Of a DNA stretch of 15,155 nucleotides, positions 12,194-15,155 are shown piece by piece. The stretch comes from DATLBA01 sp035527275 (lineage in GTDB: Bacteria; Planctomycetota; Phycisphaerae; FEN-1346): assembly GCA_035527275.1 (NCBI GenBank), contig DATLBA010000037.1, forward strand, positions 1-15,155, given 5' to 3'. The number at the start of each line of letters is the position of its first letter. Position 1 is the first letter of the stretch. The translations under genes and the position numbers were made by a program. A model generated the notes under the pieces. It worked only from the letters and a program-made list of their open reading frames with translations. It was not told the origin of the DNA and ran no database searches.

Positions 12194-13285
12194 TTAGGCG
12201 ACTCCGGCGGATGAGCCCCGCCAGGTCTCAATCAGCAGGTCCGCGACCTCGTCGGCGCCGATGTTCGTCATACAGCACCTGTTCATCGTGCCGCCCGCGT
12301 AAAGACACTGCCTCCGGTAGCACGGGCTGCATGACGCCCGCCCCGCCAGGACACGGTGTCCCGTTCCGTGGGGCCCCGTCCGACGTGGGTTCGTCGGCCC
12401 GAAGATGGCCACGACGGGCGTGCCCACGGCGGCGGCGACGTGCATTGGCCCCGAGTCGTTCGTCACCAAGACGCGCGCTTCGGCGATGATGGCGACAAGT
12501 TCTTTTAACGTGGTGCGGCCGGTCAGGTCAATAACCGTTTCGTGGAGGCTGCCTGTCTGGGCGGCGGCTTCGGCGATTTGCCGGGCCGACGCCTTCGCCG
12601 CCCGGCTCCCGATCAGGACCGACCGCGCTCCCAGGTCCCGGCTTGCCCGCTCGGCCACGTGGGCGAAGCGGTCGGCCGGCCACTGTTTCGTTTCCCACCG
12701 CGCGTGCGCGCCGAGCACAACATAAGGTTTTCGCGTCCCGAGGCCGGCCTCTTCGAGCGTGCGTCGCGCGGCCGCCCGCGCCTCGGCCGACACCGGCAGG
12801 TGGTCCGTCGCCTTCGGCATCGCCAGCCCTACGTGCCGGGCCACCGCCAGGTATCGCTCCACGGCATGCATGTCGCCGCGCGGGAGCGACACTTCGGCCG
12901 TATAGAAGAGCGGTGCCAGTTCCCTTGCTTCCGCAAAGCCGACCCGGTTCGGCGCCCCGGTTGAGAGGGCGAACAGCCCGCTTCGAAACAGCCCCTGAAG
13001 GTCCAGCACCGTTGTGAACCGCCTCTGCCTGAGGCCTTTCAGAAAGGCGGCGAATGCGAGCAGCGTGCTGACGCTTCTGCCGACCCGCCCGAAGCGCCGC
13101 CGGTCGAAACGGATGACCTCCTTGAGCCGAGGATGTCCTTCTAGGAGTTCCGCGAACGGCCTCGCCACCAGCCACGACACACGCGCCGCCGGATGCGATT
13201 CTTTCAGGGCCGTCAGGACCGGCAGCGCCTGGACGATGTCGCCCATCGAGGACGGCTTGATAATCAGTGTCCGCGAGAAGTTCAT
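12194..13285 (-). CDS. Glycosyltransferase family 9 (ADP-heptose:LPS heptosyltransferase-like)
   Basis: A 363-residue GT-B enzyme of the WaaC/WaaF family, which adds heptose to the inner core of lipopolysaccharide at the cytoplasmic face. ATG 13285 is preferred over the longer open frame because the conserved region begins at once (RTLIIKPSSMGDIVQALPVLTALK, residues 5-28; D16 matches the catalytic Asp position of WaaC) and GAGGAA lies upstream. Other marks are VLDLQGLFRSGLF (93-105), VVLGAHARWETKQWP (189-203) and the donor-site loop VTNDSGPMHVAAAVGTPVVAIFGPTNP (274-300). The Cys-rich CSPCYRRQCLY...MNRCCM (319-339) is typical of heptosyltransferases. Its first codon overlaps the stop of the kinase gene (ATGA), so the two are coupled. 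Donor and acceptor are inferred from the family only. Confidence 0.88.
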   Translation of the reverse strand: MNFSRTLIIKPSSMGDIVQALPVLTALKESHPAARVSWLVARPFAELLEGHPRLKEVIRFDRRRFGRVGRSVSTLLAFAAFLKGLRQRRFTTVLDLQGLFRSGLFALSTGAPNRVGFAEARELAPLFYTAEVSLPRGDMHAVERYLAVARHVGLAMPKATDHLPVSAEARAAARRTLEEAGLGTRKPYVVLGAHARWETKQWPADRFAHVAERASRDLGARSVLIGSRAAKASARQIAEAAAQTGSLHETVIDLTGRTTLKELVAIIAEARVLVTNDSGPMHVAAAVGTPVVAIFGPTNPRRTGPHGTGHRVLAGRASCSPCYRRQCLYAGGTMNRCCMTNIGADEVADLLIETWRGSSAGVA

Positions 13286-15069
13286 GTCCGCGCGGTTCCT
13301 CGCTGTTTTTGTCGGAGGATTTCCATTTTTTTGGCGCTTGTGCGCGCGATTCGCCACCACCACCGTCGCAACCGTTCGCCCGGTTCCGTGCAGCCGCGGT
13401 GTCGCGACCGTGTTGCAATAGGGGCCAGGCAGCCGGGCGTCGCCAGATACGCCCGAAGGAAGCGGAGGCGATCGGTCGCCCGGGCGACGCCCCATTCGTC
13501 CAGGCTGACGCTCAGCCGCGTCAGGTTCTGGACCCGCCGCGACGGCGAAACGCGCCGGTCCCGCACCAGGCCGTCGAGGTCCACCAGGATGGGCTGCGCG
13601 GCCGGGCCGTCGGCCGGTGCAATCAGAATGTTCGGGGCCTTCAGGTCCCGGTGGCTGAAGCCCGCTTCGTGCAGTTGCCGGATCATCCTCGCCAGGCGCC
13701 GCGCGATCCGCCGCCGGTCAGCCGCCCGGGGACCTCGGCGAAGCCAGTCGGAAAGCGGTTCGCCGCCTTCGACCGGCTCGGTCAGAAGCAGCGTATCCAC
13801 GAGGCGGCCACCCTGCCTTCGGTCAACGGCCGCAGCCGGGCGTGCCGTCGCAATGCCCCGGATCAGGAGCGCGTGTCCCTTGCGGAAGGCCGCGATGGAC
13901 CGCGACGTGCGCATTGAACTGCGGTCGCGCGCCAACTTGTGCTGCTTGACAAACAGGCTCCTTCCATCTTCGAGGGTCACGCGCCACACGCCGGCGGTCC
14001 GCCCCTGCTTAACCGGTCGTGCCCTGGCCGGGTCTGTGGTCGGGTCGCCCTGGTGGAGCAGTTGCTCGATGCGCGGGGCCCAATCGGCCGTCGCCCAGCC
14101 TTCCCATCCGCCCGCCGACAGGCGCCGGAAGTATTTGGACTGGCGACGGGTCCTGCGGTCGCGGCGCCGATAGAACCGGCGCCGGTAGCGGGCGGTCGCC
14201 CGCGGGATAACTGGCGCGGCAGGCACGTCGCCGACGAGTTCGCTCAGGCGCCGGAGGCAGCGCAGTCGTTCCGCCGCCGCCGCAATCGGCTCGAAGAAAT
14301 GTTCGAGCCGCACGAGGTGGCGCAGGACCGCTTCCGCCGGCGCGGGCCGGACGGCCTCGGCCAAGTCCACCAGATACAGGCGCCAGCGTCCCGGCAGCCC
14401 GGCGATCAGAATATTGCCTGGATGAAGGTCCGGCAAGTAAAGGTCGGCGTCCGCCAGATGGGCCACCAGGTTGGCCAACCGGTAGGCCAGCGTCTTCGGG
14501 TCAATCGTGCCCGCCGCCGGCGGTCGCCGCACCCGAAATGCCGCGACGAGTTCCGGCGGACGGGCACCGGGATACGGCGGGTCGCCCGGGAGGGGTTCGA
14601 AGTACCGTTCAAAAAGGTACTCGTCGAGCCGCTCGCCGTCCGGGACCCCTGCCGTCACGAGCCTCTCGTCGGTCCCGCGGCCGAGTGCGACGGGTTCGGG
14701 CACGTCGAGCCCGGCGGCCCTGGCGGCCAGGAGCGCTTCCCACTCCCGCCGACCGGGTCCCAGGCCGAAGAGGGCCCGGAGGCGTCGGCCGAGGCCCCGC
14801 CACCCGGATGGGCACGCGTAGGCCTTCACATAGTAGGTCCGGCCGGCCACTTCAAAGCGGGAAACCGTCCGGTGCCGGCCGCGCTTGACCACCGTCAGAT
14901 ACGCCGGGCCTTCGCCTGCCATAGGGCTTCTGCCCGTAGGCGGGCGGTCCGGGCCCGCAAGGGGTCCGTCCAAAAAGGGAGGCCAGCCGTCGGCCAGCAG
15001 CGGCTCGGCAGCCGCCCGCCGGACCCACCACCGCCGTCCTCCTCGCTCGGAAACAAGAATGTCCGCCAT
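13282..15069 (-). CDS. Tandem LPS-kinase-like fusion (two Kdo/WaaP-type kinase domains)
   Basis: A 595-residue protein, about twice the length of a usual LPS core kinase. Domain 1 (about 55-290) has YYVKAY with K82, REWEALLAARAAGLDVPEPVALG, LYLPDLHPGNILI (D214, N219) and LYLVDLAEA (D235). Domain 2 (about 355-570) has LFVKQHK with K375, AFRKGHALLIRGIATARPAA, LLLTEPVEGGEPLSDWLR, LHEAGFSHRDLKAPNILI (D475, N480) and ILVDLDGL (D497). Both keep the key Lys/Asp/Asn/Asp series, so both could bind ATP. Domain 1 has Pro in place of the His of the HRD-type loop. WaaP-type enzymes phosphorylate heptose or Kdo of the LPS core in the cytoplasm. A basic stretch (RYRRRFYRRRDRRTRRQ, 294-310) joins the domains. 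ATG 15069 has weak ribosome binding character. The stop overlaps the start of the GT9 gene by four bases. Confidence 0.85.
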   Translation of the reverse strand: MADILVSERGGRRWWVRRAAAEPLLADGWPPFLDGPLAGPDRPPTGRSPMAGEGPAYLTVVKRGRHRTVSRFEVAGRTYYVKAYACPSGWRGLGRRLRALFGLGPGRREWEALLAARAAGLDVPEPVALGRGTDERLVTAGVPDGERLDEYLFERYFEPLPGDPPYPGARPPELVAAFRVRRPPAAGTIDPKTLAYRLANLVAHLADADLYLPDLHPGNILIAGLPGRWRLYLVDLAEAVRPAPAEAVLRHLVRLEHFFEPIAAAAERLRCLRRLSELVGDVPAAPVIPRATARYRRRFYRRRDRRTRRQSKYFRRLSAGGWEGWATADWAPRIEQLLHQGDPTTDPARARPVKQGRTAGVWRVTLEDGRSLFVKQHKLARDRSSMRTSRSIAAFRKGHALLIRGIATARPAAAVDRRQGGRLVDTLLLTEPVEGGEPLSDWLRRGPRAADRRRIARRLARMIRQLHEAGFSHRDLKAPNILIAPADGPAAQPILVDLDGLVRDRRVSPSRRVQNLTRLSVSLDEWGVARATDRLRFLRAYLATPGCLAPIATRSRHRGCTEPGERLRRWWWRIARTSAKKMEILRQKQRGTART

Positions 15070-15125
15070 AGGCTTTTCAAGCCGCAGCGCCCGGACCGAA
15101 CGGTCGGCCTCGGGCGCGCCAAATC

Positions 15126-15154
15126 ATGCTAGTCCGCCCCCAGGGTCCATGCAA
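15126..15154 (-). promoter_or_regulatory. Candidate sigma70-type promoter of the kinase-GT9 operon
   Basis: On the minus strand TTGCAT (15154-15149) and TAGCAT (15131-15126) are 17 bases apart, and the predicted start near 15119 lies about 50 bases before the ATG at 15069. The -10 box matches consensus at four positions and the -35 is moderate. It abuts the window end, so upstream context is missing. Confidence 0.4.
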
Positions 15155-15155
15155 G

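Noticed and set aside
13286..13495. Upstream extension of the GT9 frame
   Set aside because: It lies fully inside the kinase coding region. GT9 homology starts right at ATG 13285, which also makes the ATGA coupling.
13939..15132. 397-codon plus-strand open frame opposite the kinase gene
   Set aside because: It is antisense to two intact kinase domains, has no ribosome site and shows a low-complexity composition.

Overview
The window is about 15 kb of GC-rich DNA, almost fully coding. It carries many small lipoproteins, an incomplete outer-membrane efflux (TolC-type) gene, LPS-type sugar and phosphate-transfer enzymes and a futalosine-type menaquinone operon, so the host is a Gram-negative (diderm) bacterium. 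Gene content, the style of small lipoproteins and the base composition suggest Planctomycetota, perhaps a Phycisphaerae-like lineage. That placement is inference; no phylogenetic marker in the window settles it.

Layout. (1) 1-630: C-terminal part of a TolC-family protein that enters from the left edge. (2) 631-1084: a 454-base stretch without protein genes. It holds a tRNA-Arg(TCT) on the minus strand with its own promoter, a hairpin plus T-tract downstream of the tRNA, and a perfect consensus promoter facing right. (3) 1085-2564: three short lipoprotein genes on the plus strand; the last two look like a tandem pair of BamE/SmpA-like proteins. (4) 2651-3727 (minus): a solitary D12-class adenine DNA methylase. 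(5) 3824-4480 (minus): a lipoprotein that looks like a paralogue of the one at 1085. It is driven by one half of a back-to-back divergent promoter region (4527-4600). (6) 4622-8243 (plus): a tight four-gene operon of mqnA, mqnC, an HD-domain protein with a substituted metal ligand, and an MTAP/PNP-type nucleoside phosphorylase. (7) 8230-15069 (minus): a small two-helix membrane protein, a DUF192 protein, a Maf nucleotide pyrophosphatase, an FAD/NAD oxidoreductase with a C-terminal zinc ribbon, a DUF2062 membrane protein, a GT9 heptosyltransferase-like enzyme, and a protein made of two fused LPS-kinase-like domains. The last two overlap by ATGA.

How the genes may work together. MqnA makes 3-enolpyruvylbenzoate from chorismate and MqnC cyclises dehypoxanthine futalosine, so the operon covers two steps of the futalosine route to menaquinone. 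The base-removal step between them (MqnB or MTAN in known organisms) is not in the window. Instead the operon carries a phosphorylase with a 6-oxopurine-type Asn and an HD-family protein. This invites the hypothesis that the pair either replaces the futalosine hydrolase or recycles the 5'-deoxyadenosine by-product of radical SAM enzymes. The kinase and GT9 pair points to lipopolysaccharide core assembly.

Six sigma70-like promoters could be read by eye, all with a 17-base spacer. No CRISPR array, insertion sequence or prophage was seen.
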